From: Branchiostoma belcheri
Taxonomy: Eukaryota > Chordata > Leptocardii > Amphioxiformes > Branchiostomatidae
Reading direction: 5' to 3'
NCBI RefSeq assembly: GCF_001625305.1
Contig: NW_017804020.1
Span: 4,010,343 to 4,074,342, forward strand
DNA: 64,000 nucleotides
Shown here: in pieces, positions 25,531 to 38,700 of the stretch
Position numbering within the stretch: position 1 is the first letter of the stretch
How the letters are laid out: each line of letters starts with the position of its first letter
Translations under genes and position numbers: made by a program
Notes under the pieces: generated by a model
What the model was told of the DNA's origin: nothing
What the model saw: only the letters and a program-made list of their open reading frames with translations
Database searches by the model: none

Positions 25531-28500
25531 CTGTACGACACATGCAAGTAAAATAGCTCCAACGTCTGGGCAACTATTCAGCACATACTAGAATATCATG
25601 TTTCTAAACATTCGCTACGACAGTCAGAAACGATAAAAGGCTTCAGGTTGAAATAAGCATATGTATATGTATATGTATATGTAAGAATCATGTATACGTG
25701 TGCAGATGCAAAACTAGTAATGTTCAAATGTTGTTATTGTACATTGTTTACTGTAGCAGACATATAGCCATGTTTCTAATATATGTCGGGACTTGAATCT
25801 AGTAACGTAGCAAGGTCATGGTACATAGCATGGCATTTGGCACCCTCTAAAATTGTGAAGCTCCACAAACCGTAGGTAATGATGTGTCTGCAGGAAGCAA
25901 CGTAGATTGTATTGCATTAAAGGTACACATAGACAATGTTGTGGCACCCACCTCCTTGTCTTTATCCTCCGTCGCTTGTTTCCTAAGCTTCTTGCGCTCT
26001 CTTCTGGCCCGTTGGTTGGACTGAAAGTTGACGGCGGCGTACTCCAGCAGTGCCGCGAAGACGAAGAGGAAACACATGACCATGTACACGTCGATGGCCT
26101 TGATGTACGAGATCTTCGGCAGTGAAGATCGTGCAGCAGATGTCAGAGTTGTCATTGTCAGCACTGTTGTGATCCCTAAAGTAGGAGATATATATATACT
26201 GTATCAAACCTTTGCTGACCATTTTGAACACACAAAACTTGGCACTAGATCTAAAGAACAGACCATGGCAAAGCTTAGGCTTGTTGTGTGAAGAATGTCC
26301 AGCTGCAATAAGCCACCACTGCACGAAATGGCCTCGGATTATAGCAAATCCTGAAGATCCGAAATCGTGCATCATGACGGATACGTAGCAAATCCGGAGA
26401 AATCCGCAATCCTTACTAGAATACGAAGTAGCACTGCAGATCCGACAATTCCGGCACCGTATACGTCCGGATCTTTAAGAAATCACAGATACAAATTTGA
26501 TATTCGCAAGGAACCTTCTTTCTCGGATATGTTATAAGTTCGGTTTTTAGGGGAGTCTGGAGTTGCCTCGGATCCTGACAGATACAATAAATACCCATCA
26601 TGGCGCCATACATGTACTACCACAGATTTCAGCAAATCCGCCTGCCGGGACANNNNNNNNNNNNNNNNNNNNTATATTAAAGCTGTTGTATTTCAAACAG
26701 GAATTGTGTTGATTGACAGTTTGGATAGGCTATATGATAATAATTTTAATGCACTGCCTTTTCCTCGTTGTATATGGTGTCATAACTGCATGGGCAGCTG
26801 CCATAACCACCTCATAAACCACCTCGTTCGCTTCGCTCACACGGTGGTTTATTCGGTGGTTATGGCAGCTGCTCATGCAGTTATGACACCATATACAACT
26901 CGGGGCAGTGCATTAACCCTTTATTGTTTACTGTAGCAGACATATAGCCATGTTTCTAATATATGTCGGGACTTGAATCTAGTAACGTAGCAAGGTCATG
27001 GTACATAGCATGGCATTTGGCACCCTCTAAAATTGTGAAGCTCCACAAACCGTAGGTAATGATGTGTCTGCAGGAAGCAACGTAGATTGTATTGCATTAA
27101 AGGTACACATTGACAAAGTTGTGACACCAACCTCCTTGTCTTTATCCTCCGTCGCTTGTTTCCTAAGCTTCTTGCGCTCTCTTCTGGCCCGTTGGTTGGA
27201 CTGAAAGTTGACGGCGGCGTACTCCAGCAGTGCCGCGAAGACGAAGAGGAAACACATGACCATGTACACGTCAATAGCCTTGATGTACGAGATCTTCGGC
27301 AGTGAAGATCGTGCAGCAGATGTCAGAGTTGTCATTGTCAGCACTGTTGTGATCCCTAAAGTACGAGATATATAATACTGTATAAGACCTTTGTTGGCCA
27401 TTTTGAAAAGAAAAACTCGGCACTAGGTCTAAAGAACAGACCATGGCAAAGCTTCGACTGGTGGTTTCCAGTGGCAGTTAGACACAGGGCAGCTTAAGTG
27501 GCATTGCCTGATGGTGCAAGTTGCATAACCGGTATGACAATATTCTTGGTGTGATAAAGCTACTTTGACAACACGAAACATATTCCTTTGCCATAGATGG
27601 AAATCAGGTACGAAAATTAACTTTCAGTTTCCTTCAACGAACCGCAGTCACCTTTCTTTCAACATAATAGTATACTACAGATTCGTGCCCACGGGCTCTA
27701 GCAACTGTTATATTATACAACAGGCAATATAGAATGTATACTAACGTAAAAGTAATTAGTTCTAAAACCGCACGTATTTGCTGCAGTAGAGCAGAAGTCA
27801 GTGTTTCCACATGCAGACTGACCCTGGAAAGTTTTATTGCTCTGCAATAAAGAGGCATGAATATAGACAGCGAACTTTACATCTGATCTGATGGATGAGT
27901 GGGGGATATAGAGAGCCTATGGCAAAATGATTGAAAAGTTCTTCTAAGTGCAACAAAAGCCATGCCCCACCTACGTAGTAGAGGGGATACATCCTCAAGC
28001 TAACCGACATCTTGGACACAAAAACCGGTCGGGTGACATGCTGAATAAAAGTTCTGAACGGGAACTATGCGGCTCCGGATGTCTTACTGCGTGTGCAAGG
28101 TGTCGGTTAGCTTGAGGAATGAACCCCCTTTACTATTGCACCGTCAGGCAATGCCGCTTCTGCCAGCTGCCCTGTGTCCTATAGCCACTGGACATTCTTC
28201 ACACGGCAAACCGAAAGTTGCAAAAAAACATGCCCCACCTAGTGTGACTCTCGCAGGCACGGACTCGTGGTTCACCCAGAAGGAAACCCAGGACAAGATG
28301 ACCAGGAGGATCATGGGAAGGTACGTCTGTAGGATGAAGTAGAAGATCTGACGGTACAGTTGGAAGCTGAAGACCAGTCGCCAGTAGTTCCCTGCACAGG
28401 ACACATCACATCCAACAAAATTGTAGCAGTTCGCAAACTTCATCCGCAAACTTCTTCAGAAGCATCCATATAATCTAATATGATCTGCTGATCACAGAAA

Positions 28501-29681
28501 ACATATAGGAGGTAATATCTAATAAGCCTTTACTCCCAGCAAGCAATGAATTAGACCGAACAATGTTGATGCTGTTTTCTGGGCTAAAAGTTGTTATCAC
28601 AGCTAGACGAACACTTCGGCTTCTGCACTGTGGTGGTTACGTTGGTATATAACGAATGTCCTGGCTCTTGTCCCAACACATCAGTACAAGTAACTGTACA
28701 GTACAGCAACAAACCAGCATTCTAGAAGCTTTGAGCTAAACCTATGCACGCATTTAAATGCTTCTAAATGAAAATTACACATGCCAGTCGAGGCTGTGAA
28801 TCCCTATCATTGCCAGCTTGGTGTCAGAGTGAAGTCTCAATGTTAATGATTACGAAAAGCGGAAATTGCGGCTTTCCCTCTTTCTATCTCCCTGGAACAC
28901 AAAGATCCTTTGAGCTTTTCGGGATGTCTGACACAATATTAGCAGTCTTGCTGCTTATAGTTAGAGATATGGAAACCACGGTTTGCGAGTAAATTTGAGA
29001 GTGGATAACCATCTAGCATTTACGTTGAGGCTTCTTCTTTGGAAGAAGATATAGCCCGTTAGGAAATGCATGTTACATGTAAGCTGCAAACTTCACATTT
29101 AAGTAAAATGCGGTTTGTTTCAGCTCAGGGGAAACACCCATCTGTCGGTTTGTGGAAACCCGGTGTCTAATGTAGATGGATCAGGTAAAGTTTCCCTCGT
29201 CTGTTCAGTGCCATCCGGACATTGCTCTGAAATGTAAGGGCTGTTGTTAATTGTACTAAGCCTACCATTTGGACACATTCCAGTGCACCCAACAATCAGG
29301 ACCTCGCGTTTTCCTATGAAGTATAGATTACCCATGAATTGGGTTTCTAATGGACAAAGTGGTCTTCGTTCGGGAGATTAAAAGGAAAACCCTTCCGAGG
29401 CGCATCGCAGCCGGAAACTTGGACGGAAATGCCTCCTGTGAAAGCTACCACTCTTTTTGTAAATACATTACATAGACATCGGCTCTTTTTGTATGTCTTC
29501 CAGCCAAGCCTTAGGTTAGATGTCCACGTCAACTTTCCCGAGGCACTTGTTGGATGGGTCAAAAAGGTGAATGCCTTCAAAGGGAAAGACATCACCTTTG
29601 GGGTAATTCTAGGAACACTTTTCTACGTCTGACATGGAAACGTAGGAAACTATGACCTTTGGAATTTTTTTTAAACAAGGG

Positions 29682-29761
<80 letters not shown>

Positions 29762-32700
29762 CGAATGCTGCCATTGACAATCTTCATCAATCATGGAACA
29801 ACTTAAGTATTTTCATCTACTGCAATGGAGTGATTTTGTTGACAATTGTATTGAATCGCACATTACCATAACCTTGGCATTCAAGCCTACTTGACTACGT
29901 CCCTCCAACCGACTAATTACCCGATACAGTCGCGCGTTTCTAGAGATGAGTTTACTGAAGCTGTGCACAGACTTCGTCTCTGGGGATGTACTTTTCCTAT
30001 TTCCTATCAGGGAGATCGTGTGGCCTCGAACTAATAATGCCAATTAAGAAAATGGGCTTTGGCTTCGGACGTACACTTTCGGGCGAGAGGCGACCTTCCT
30101 TCTGATTGAAGATGGGCAAACAGGGCCGAGTTATCGGCGGTAACAGGCAGTTTGTACGTAGTACTGATCATCATCTCATTAGCCTAGGACAGTTAAGAAG
30201 ATTATTTCAGACAGTTACCACAATTTCTCCATCCTTTCGTCATTTAGAAGATCACCAAAAGACTACGTTTCTACTAAGATCATAAAACTCACTCATCCAA
30301 AGAAGAAGTCGAACCCCATAATATCTAGCGTAGTAGTAGAAGTATACGTTTTTCTAGACAGTTGTTGTCTGTCTTCTATCATTGTAGTGCACTGAGTTGT
30401 ATCCTTGATTGTAAAAGCAAGTAGCCTTCGGACATGATTTTGCAAATAAAGTAAAGCAGCCGTGCCAGTGCAGCTTGGTAAAACAAGATGGTGTTCAGGC
30501 CGTATCCGAGACTCGTGTAGTTGCAATTTGCCATCTTCTCGATGCATGTTTCAATCAGGTTGGTAAGACACTGAGTAAAGCAGTGACACCTGTGCTGTGC
30601 AATATGAACCGGTCAGAATTGCCCTGAGGTAGGTGACAGACGGTCACCGAAACATGGGCTGAATAAAAAAAACTTGGTTGTGTAAAAAGAGTCTCTTTAT
30701 TACTCAATTTGCCATCTTGTCTCTCGTATCGTCTGTACTTCTTATTTTCTAGTCACCGCCTACAATGTTTCAGTACCGGAAGGCACTGGCATGTGCTTTA
30801 TTGATGTTGGGGGAAGGTCATTATCCAAACTCAATCTCAGTTTCTTCGATCACTTCACTTTACTTTTACTGCAGTTTTTGGTAATGGCAAACCATGATAA
30901 CGTCAAGCAGGGTGGCATCATCAGCTGCCAAGTTGACGCAACAAGAGAGCACATTCCGTATGTACTGAGTTGTCATTGGGAATACACCCCTGTTCCTGCA
31001 GTTATACTGGGACACACTCAAGGATCGGTGGACTACTAAAGACATTGTCCCACTTGCCAGTAGTTAAGTGTGGTTAGAAAATGTTTGAGCTGCGGCAAAC
31101 CGGTTCCCACCAGACAGGCTTGATCATGGGATCATCCCGATTGTCTCGGAACGTCCATCATCCAGTCGTTATCAGCCTTTGTTACCGTAGAGAGCTCTAA
31201 AAGCTAAGGTTTGATGTATTAGGGTTATTACTGAGGATTAGGAAGACGCATCCAAAGCTCCCACACTTGAGGCTTTATTGACAACATGACAATTTGCTGC
31301 TATGCCTTGAGCCCGATTGATAAATGCAGAAGACACACAAGTTATCCATCACCTGGACAGGTCAGGGAAAGACATAAACTTGTGGAATAAAACAACTCTT
31401 GAAGAATTTTCAATGACCTGACAATTCCCATTGCCGTCAGTAGGCAGTAAATTCATGCATTTAAAACTGACTATAGAGACTTGCAAAGTTAACGTTATAC
31501 ACAAATACCTCTGAGTGTAACCTATCAACCTTGAATGTTACAATGTTTATTTTTTAAAGGCATCATGTGTATTGTTATTGTGCCTTCATTGTAAATAGTA
31601 CGTAATTCAGCTTATGGCTGCAATGTACCATTTTAAATAAGTAAACCATTCATTCATTCATTCATTCATTCATTTATTCATTCATTTATTCAACCTTACA
31701 CGTTCTCGTGACGTCTGTTGCATTTATGGAAATCATTCTTCCATCTGTTGCACAAATGTAAGAGAAAGACTGAGTCTTGTGTTTCCTTTTGGACTTCCAA
31801 AAAAAACTGTCTTCACTTATTTGCATTTCTCCTGCAGTCTCTTAGTGTCACTTACGAGAGGTTGAGAATGCTACCTGAAACGTCTGACCGTTTCCAAAAT
31901 CAGATCCAGTTGCTTGAGTAACTGTTTTTGGCGTATCTTATTACCTGAATGTCTAACATTCACCGACATAATATCAGTATTGCTTGAGGGAATATCCATG
32001 GCGAGGTTTTTGGCAAGATCGTCTTTGTGGTCAAATTAAGTAATGGTTCAGACATTCATGAATTATGATATTGAGGTGAGTCATATTTGTCTGCAGAAAA
32101 ATTAAAACTAAAATATCTATATTTCCTTTTTAGCATTAATTTTATTTTACCTTTCTAGGATTCGTCGTTTGAATGCACCGCTTATTTTATGGCAGTGTCC
32201 AATAAACTTAAACTCAGTATCGTAAAAACTCTAGCATTATTTCCCCTGGTCTGTGAGTCTCAAGAAGTGCCCTAGATGTTAGCCTACGCAGTTCTGATTA
32301 ATGGCATCAGCGCTGCACAGTTATATGGCTGCGGCATCCAATCCTATGTGAAAAAGTAATCTTCTCTCGCTCCTTAATCAGGAAGGTGTTTGTAGTTCCA
32401 TCGGGGTCATTAGGCTGCCCTCTACCCACTCTGCCGTGGATGAGAATGGTAATTATCTCACTCCTTTGTGTAACAAGAGAAGAACTTTGTCAGTCTCGGC
32501 GGCTTTGTGCCAAACTTTATCGAGGTCACTGCTCGGTTTCTGGTAATCCTCGCCTGCCGCGTACTGGGCTGATATTAGCAGGAGGATTGGTGTTTTCTGA
32601 GTTAGTGTGAAAGAATGATGCCAGGTGATAACAGTCGTACTTTGTAGCTCAACTGGCATGTGAGAGGAACACCTAATAATTAGATCCGTGTGCACGGATG

Positions 32701-35700
32701 CGTACTTTACAATACCGGCTTGAAACAGACATTATTGACGGAAGAAACATCAGATTACATGTGATTGTACTAAAGATATCATGTTTTAGCAGTACTGCGC
32801 CGCGAATTGCGCTTCTGCCGTACACTTTATAGTCAGGTTATAACATGCTGCAAGATTGCCACAGTTACAATACCCATCAAGTACACTTTCCAACCAACAA
32901 CCATTTTCAAATTTTGCAATTTCTTTGATTTACCCCTCTTGAACATGCTGTTCATTTTATTAACAGTTCATCTCGTGACAAGGGCTTATTATCAAGGACC
33001 CTTTTGAGTACTATTGGATACTTTACGTACTTTACTTTACTGTTAGATGAAGTAACAAAATCAAGTCTACATCCATTCCCTGGGAAGAGGATTAACATAG
33101 CAAATTACAGATTTTGACGCTGTCCTGTAGGGAAACCTTGATGTATTTGCAACTCCGCACTACATCTTTCTGGAAAAGGTTGAGCTTAACTCCAACACAA
33201 AGACACTGATTACCACACCGTTATGTGATCAGATGGTATTCACACCGTGTCGCTGTGGAGTTGGCGTTTTTAAGACTCATTCTGCGGTGTAGCTGCGGGA
33301 TTAGTATTCTGTGGCCTGACATTAACGGCGCACGCTGGGCTGTCTGAAAATGGTTCCTTAAAGAGACAAAGACCTTACGAGGATCTGCGCCAAGGGAAAC
33401 AAGTTTTTTTAAGTATATACCTGCTGGCTTAGAGGAAAGTATAGCGCCATTAATTGCAATCTTCTCCATTTGAGGGTTACCCAGTTCAAGCCATTACCTT
33501 TGCCGCGCCACGTTTTCTACTGTTGCGACAGTTTTTTTTACAAGATGGATAAAGACATCACTCACAAACGCTGACGAAAAGATATCACAGACAAATTCCA
33601 TACTTTCTGTAACTCTTGGACTAATGTTGATGTGTACGACGATGATGATGTAGCTTTTGTACTAAATATTCATCACCATATATTCATATATAATATCATT
33701 TTCTTTTAAGTGCATTGAGTGCCCATCTCAACTGTACTCTTTTCTAAATACATGGGAATAATTTTCACATTTTGTGTCAAGCAAACGAAGCTTTGAACTC
33801 TAATGTAGAAACAGTTGTGTCCAATTGTAGAGACGTCCAACAGTCAGTGCACACCGTGCAGCCAATCCGTCATAGACAGAGCAATAAGGGGGAGTGTTGC
33901 CGATTAATGTAGGAGAACGAACTGTCCGAGATGAAATCATCTCATCCATGAAGACATCATCCATCCACGTCGTCGGAAGAGACCCCTGGTCTCAAGGAAT
34001 CTTCTCTCTCTGAAGTAATTCTGCACCCTCGTCGTGATGTGGAATGTAAAACTCGGGTTCCGTATTAAGAAGGGTGGCAGCCGGGGTAGCCGCTGAGGTC
34101 GGCTGGTGTTCTAATGTGTATATCAAGTAGAGAGATGCAATCATCGGTGTCCAAAAGCTTCTAATGAACCGGAAACGGCAGATAATCCCGGACATCTGTC
34201 ATGAAACCTCACCTGACAGATACTCCACTCTGTGAGATGCGTTCTGTACTTTTCTTATCTCGTCTCGCAAAGGAATGGCACAACAAAATTGCACAAGAAT
34301 ATGATATCATAGTTTATAACAAATCTATGACGTTGCTGCTATCTTCGCAGAAGGATAATTTTTTTTTTGTTTTTACTATGGAAAAAGTTTATAACACTGG
34401 TAATCAGCTGCTGGTAATGATATCATTGGTGAATTGGTGAATTGTTCGTCAAAAATACTGGGTATACTGGTTTGTGTGATGTGAGTGTGTGTGTTCTGTG
34501 TGTGTTTTGTGTGTGTGTGTGTCCTTTCTGCCTGTTTTTTTAAAGGTGTATTTTAAATTGCAATTTTTCCTTCAAAGAACTTCATCAGTGGACTCATCTA
34601 ATGCTGATCACGAAGTATGGTAGAACGTTTCTGTAAGATTAAAAGGAGGTTGCAGTTTCTCGCTTGACGTGGCTTCTAATTGGTTATGAAAAAGCACCGG
34701 AAACCGTCAAGCATATAGAAATGTGATTGAGTTTAATGTCTGCGGTAACAAATGAAATGTGACATTCCTTCACGACATTGAAGAATCTAAACCCTTGGTT
34801 AAAGTGCTGAATGTTTCCCTTTATGCCCATCGGTTGGCATATATACTTCATCAATGTTCAGAGTAGCGCCAGTATGATTGAGTAGGGGCTATAGGTAGTA
34901 CCGAGAGAAAATGTCCTCAAAAACAGTTCCATCTACTTCAGCCTAAAACCAATGAAATCTCTTCTTTTATCATTTCCAAATCAAATTCCTTGACATCAAG
35001 GACATTCACAGAATGAATAACGTTTAAAAAATGTCTTATCAAGAAAGATTGATCTTCTTATGCTCAAAGTATTTGATGCAGTAACTTATTCATGGCTGTA
35101 TTATGTCTCCAAATATAGCGGCATGGGATGTACCGATGAAAATCTATTTAGGTCTGACATTTGAAGACTTTTTGAAAAGCATTTCATATCAGAAACTGAC
35201 ATAATATGTGCATGCGAATTCGAACCATGCAATGAATAATTGTACATTTATTGTTGAGTTTATCGGGATGGTAAATTGAACATGTTTGGGATGAGCTAAA
35301 TACCATTTCTATATGAATGCAAAGCTATTGTAGAAGATAGATAGACAAATACCACCAAAACTTTTACAATGTGTCCAATCATTTATACAAGAAACCAGGA
35401 GATTCGAATAAATCTTTTTATCTCATCCTACTTTTCTTATCTTTTTTCTTATCCTACCAGTTTGACGTGGAGTTCCTAGTTCCAATTTACCTATATACAA
35501 CGCTTCATTGTCATTTCATTATATTATAAATGACCACAGTTATGCGTTGTAAGCCCTTATTTTACTTTTGTTATCATTATGCTTTGCATGCCTGTATTTG
35601 TTTTGATCTACTTTTGTAGTGTTCTTTGTTCTTTGATGGCAACACGAACCGAAAGCCATGGAGCTTGAATATGTGGTCATCTTCTTTGTGTCATTAAATG

Positions 35701-38700
35701 TAATAAAAACATTGAAACAAAAAGTGGTACCAACATAGACCTCGCTGCACAACATCAGCCTAACAGCAAAGATCTAGAGGGCGCTTTTGTGTCTATTCTT
35801 GTGCCGTATCATAGATCTGCAATCCGTAACACTAGCGCCCTATTGTGGTTCATCAGCCTGGCATAATGGGTTTTTCATACTTCCTGGAAAAAGTCTTCCT
35901 TTGCTTAACAGTAACAGACACACTGATGAGACACAGGATGCATAATTGTGTATTTACTATGTGCAGACACTTCCACTTTTCCTCAATCGGCTCAGATGTT
36001 GTCATGTCAATGTCTGGTCGGCGCCAGAGAACTACGGTCTATCAGCTATAGGCGCCTGCTATTGTTCCCTGCTGCTGCGATGCTTATATTGCCGTGCGCA
36101 CTTTGCAGTCCTGACGTCTTTTCATAACTGTCACGAGCGCTTCATTTAAATGACGCATTGCTCATCGAAATTATCGTAATACGTTATTCCGGCTTAATCA
36201 TCTTAGCACATGCAGAGGAGAGCTTAGCCCATTGTTGTCAAGAGATTACGATGGTAATTTTGTTGGAATATTGACGATAGCTCAGCAATTAAGCCGATCA
36301 TTATATTACCATAAGAGACTGCGATATCATGATAGCATTTCCTGTACAGTACTCCTTGTCTAGTGATTCGAGAGCTGCATTGCAGGCTTTTAAATTATGC
36401 CAATTGGAAGGTATCAGGAAACTACTTCGGCATATTAGCCATTGATAAATTTAGTATTAGTTTTTCGAAGCAATGAATATCTTGTAGGTACAATAAATAG
36501 TCGATGTAGATGTCTAGGGCTAGACGGTCGAATAGCCTGTGAGGCCACACCAATTGAATTTGTTGGATCAAGGATTTTTTCAGAAAAAAAAAAGAAGCGA
36601 CAGGGCGAACAAAACAGGTCTTTTCATAACTGGGGGTAAAAATGAACATATTTGAGTTGATTCAGAACCAGAATTTTTTTTTTGCAAATCAGAAAAAAAA
36701 TGAAGAGGCGAATCTGAGAATCAACAAATTAAATTGGTGTGGCCTGAAGTTGTACCCAGGTGGAAACGCCAGAGCCTGTCTACACATCTGGTAGTTTGTG
36801 GGTCTCCGGGGAGACATCGAACAGGAAATCTCAGCAACTTGGGTTATCAGAACGTTATCGCGCTTCACAGGCCAGCGCTCTTCCGCTATCATGATATTGC
36901 CAAAGATTGCAATTTCGTAACGGTCACATAAATTCTGGTTATTCGCGTGTAGGTGGAAGTGATTTCAACCCTTGTCTATGTCTGCGATCTCCTACTCATC
37001 AGCTTTAACTTATTAGTCAAGGACATAGCAGGTAAAAAATTAGTAACTTTGCTGCCAGTCAATGTTGCTAACTGACAGTGTAAAGTTATGTAGTAACCAG
37101 CTATAGGATACACCATAGATACGGTTGACTTCATGGACATGTTCGATAAAACTATATTCAGTCCGTATACGTAGGCGTATCCTGTAGATATTTTCAGCTA
37201 TATACAAATGTATATATGAGCTAAGTAGTACCATTATTGATAGTATGGACAAAACGTATTCTACCTGAAACAAGAAACAAAACGAAATGTCATTGGTATT
37301 TGTGGAGAAACTTAGAAATTATTTTTTTCTAATTGCATCTTTGTCTGCACACAGGTAGAACGAATATATCCAGTTGAACCACCTGTAAATTGTTGCAGTA
37401 ACCTAACTGTGGTCGCTCCTCATATAAAATGTATTCATTTCCAGGGGTGAACGCAGCATGGGTATAAAATGGGTATTGATGACACTAAAGGGATCATCAT
37501 TTCCAAGAAGCGCAGCCAAACGCAAAGAAGTCGTGACTTTGCATTCTGATATTCCGCATATATGCTCCGCACGACAGACACAAATTTGATTTCCAATCTA
37601 AATGAAACATTAGAATAAGCTATCTATTGTAGAATTATCGCTGATCCTTTATGGTTATGTGCAATATTGCATTTGATAGGCTAACGAGATATAGTTTTAT
37701 GACGTGTGACAATGGGATAAAGTAATGGCTTTAAAGCTAACAAAAGGCTGAAATACATGGACCATATATTTGAAATCATTTCGTTGCAGTTGGCAAAGAC
37801 GGAAGACTAGTAAGTCATAAAGATTTACGTATTCCAGCTTGCTTAAAGCTGCTATGGCAGAGAAAATTGAACGACTATTGAACTCGCAAAAGCGATGCCA
37901 CAAACTTATAACGAGAAGTGCTAGCGAATATGTTTAACGACGTTTTAGGGTCTTAAGTCACAGTTGCACAAGGTGGATTCAATTCCAACTACTCATTTGG
38001 TCCTCTCCCCCATCTAATATCTTTTGTGCGTTCAACCGTGCATCCACGTACTCAAACTGATCTATTCTTGCTAACTACTTGATTGCAGTACCGCATCGTA
38101 ATTTGCACGCATTACATCCGTGAATCGCCGTCTATGTATTCCCGTCTCGCGCTGCCTTCTTGATATCTGCCCGCCCAAAAGCCAATTTCTATCTTGTCTG
38201 ACCTGACTGCGTTTGAGGTTATTCGGTTTGAGAAGCTCTTACCAGACTTTGTTTAACTCCACTTTCTTAAGGAACGTCACTCTTCAAACCACAGCGAGCT
38301 CCACGACAGCGGATAATTGAGGTCCTGGAGGTTAGGTGGGTTCGTAAAGGGGAGTAAAACAATAATGGTTCCGGCTTATTAGGTCAGAGAGGGGGGTTAA
38401 ACCCGTGATTGAGCTGCTTTCAGAGGAATCATAATGCATCCATTCTTCCCCAACATTTCCAATCAAAACTGCCATAGACAACACGAGGCTGGGGCTTCCA
38501 GGGGTTCGAGCATTGATGCTGCAGCTGGTTGCTATTTTCATGAGATGCAACCAACGTTACACTGCTGATTATACTGTGCAATAACTTTGAATCATACAGC
38601 GATGATAAACCCGGATTGGCAGTAATTGTTAACTAATGTGGATGTAAAAGATCCGTAATAAGTACAGGGTGCACTAGCTAGATTCTCTTTACTGTGTTAG

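Noticed and set aside
25907-26291. Plus-strand ORFs over the exon copies and last exon
   Set aside because: They are reverse-strand shadows of the GABA-A exons.
29609-29871. Tyr-Ile repeat proteins
   Set aside because: Translation of the TA array.
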